Origin: Axinella damicornis
Taxonomy: Eukaryota; Porifera; Demospongiae; Axinellida; Axinellidae
Direction: 5' to 3'
Assembly (NCBI GenBank): GCA_963931865.1
Contig: OZ007505.1
Location: 6,836,653 to 6,900,652 of the forward strand
DNA length: 64,000 nucleotides
Both the position numbers and the translations under genes were made by a program. The notes beneath the pieces are model-generated. The model searched no databases. It was not told where the DNA came from and saw only the letters and a list, made by a program, of their open reading frames with translations. Numbering within the stretch: the stretch's first letter is position 1; every line of letters starts with the position of its first letter. Shown one piece after another: positions 63,996 through 64,000 of the stretch.

Positions 63996-64000
63996 CTCTC

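Overview
The window is nuclear DNA from an invertebrate animal. Genes are split into many short exons with GT-AG introns, neighbouring genes are only 160-430 bp apart at several junctions, and introns are full of (CA)n, (TCCC)n and poly-G/C tracts and of small palindromic (MITE-like) elements. Gene content (a laminin alpha-type chain with LG domains, SNX27, EFR3, SLC30A5) is metazoan. Compact genes and abundant short hairpin elements make an early-branching animal such as a demosponge my best guess, but this is inference and not proven by the sequence.

Seven protein-coding genes could be rebuilt exon by exon, and every splice phase closes. In order they are SLC25A46 (+, 488-4204, 7 exons, 369 aa), SNX27 (-, 4869-10466, 10 exons, 555 aa), NSA2 (+, 10895-23408, 12 exons, 260 aa), misato/MSTO1 (-, 23692-28086, 14 exons, 540 aa), SLC30A5/ZnT5 (+, 28245-34067, 11 exons, 710 aa), EFR3 (-, 36811-44912, 16 exons, 774 aa) and a secreted laminin alpha-type chain (-, 45078-63995, 37 exons, 2494 aa). 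SNX27/NSA2 and MSTO1/SLC30A5 are head-to-head pairs with short shared promoter intervals. SLC25A46/SNX27, NSA2/MSTO1 and SLC30A5/EFR3 converge. The laminin stop lies only 165 bp upstream of the EFR3 ATG on the same strand.

The genes are mostly housekeeping or cell-surface functions and do not form one pathway. They cover mitochondrial membrane dynamics (SLC25A46, misato), endosomal sorting (SNX27), 60S ribosome assembly (NSA2), Golgi zinc loading (SLC30A5), plasma-membrane PI4-kinase anchoring (EFR3) and basement membrane (laminin).

Accessory material is concentrated in the 8.1-kb last intron of NSA2 (15217-23340). It holds a six-copy ~118-bp satellite, a possible nested gene, a cysteine-rich (CXC-like) ORF, a LINE reverse-transcriptase scrap, a gag-only LTR element, a decayed hAT transposase and hairpin elements. 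A palindromic family ending in TAGCCTCGTTCCCAGGC recurs throughout the window. A tRNA-derived SINE sits in SLC30A5, and a cyclophilin pseudogene lies between SLC30A5 and EFR3. The most unusual protein feature is the laminin N-terminus, where the LN domain runs straight into an L4b domain with no LE repeats between them.
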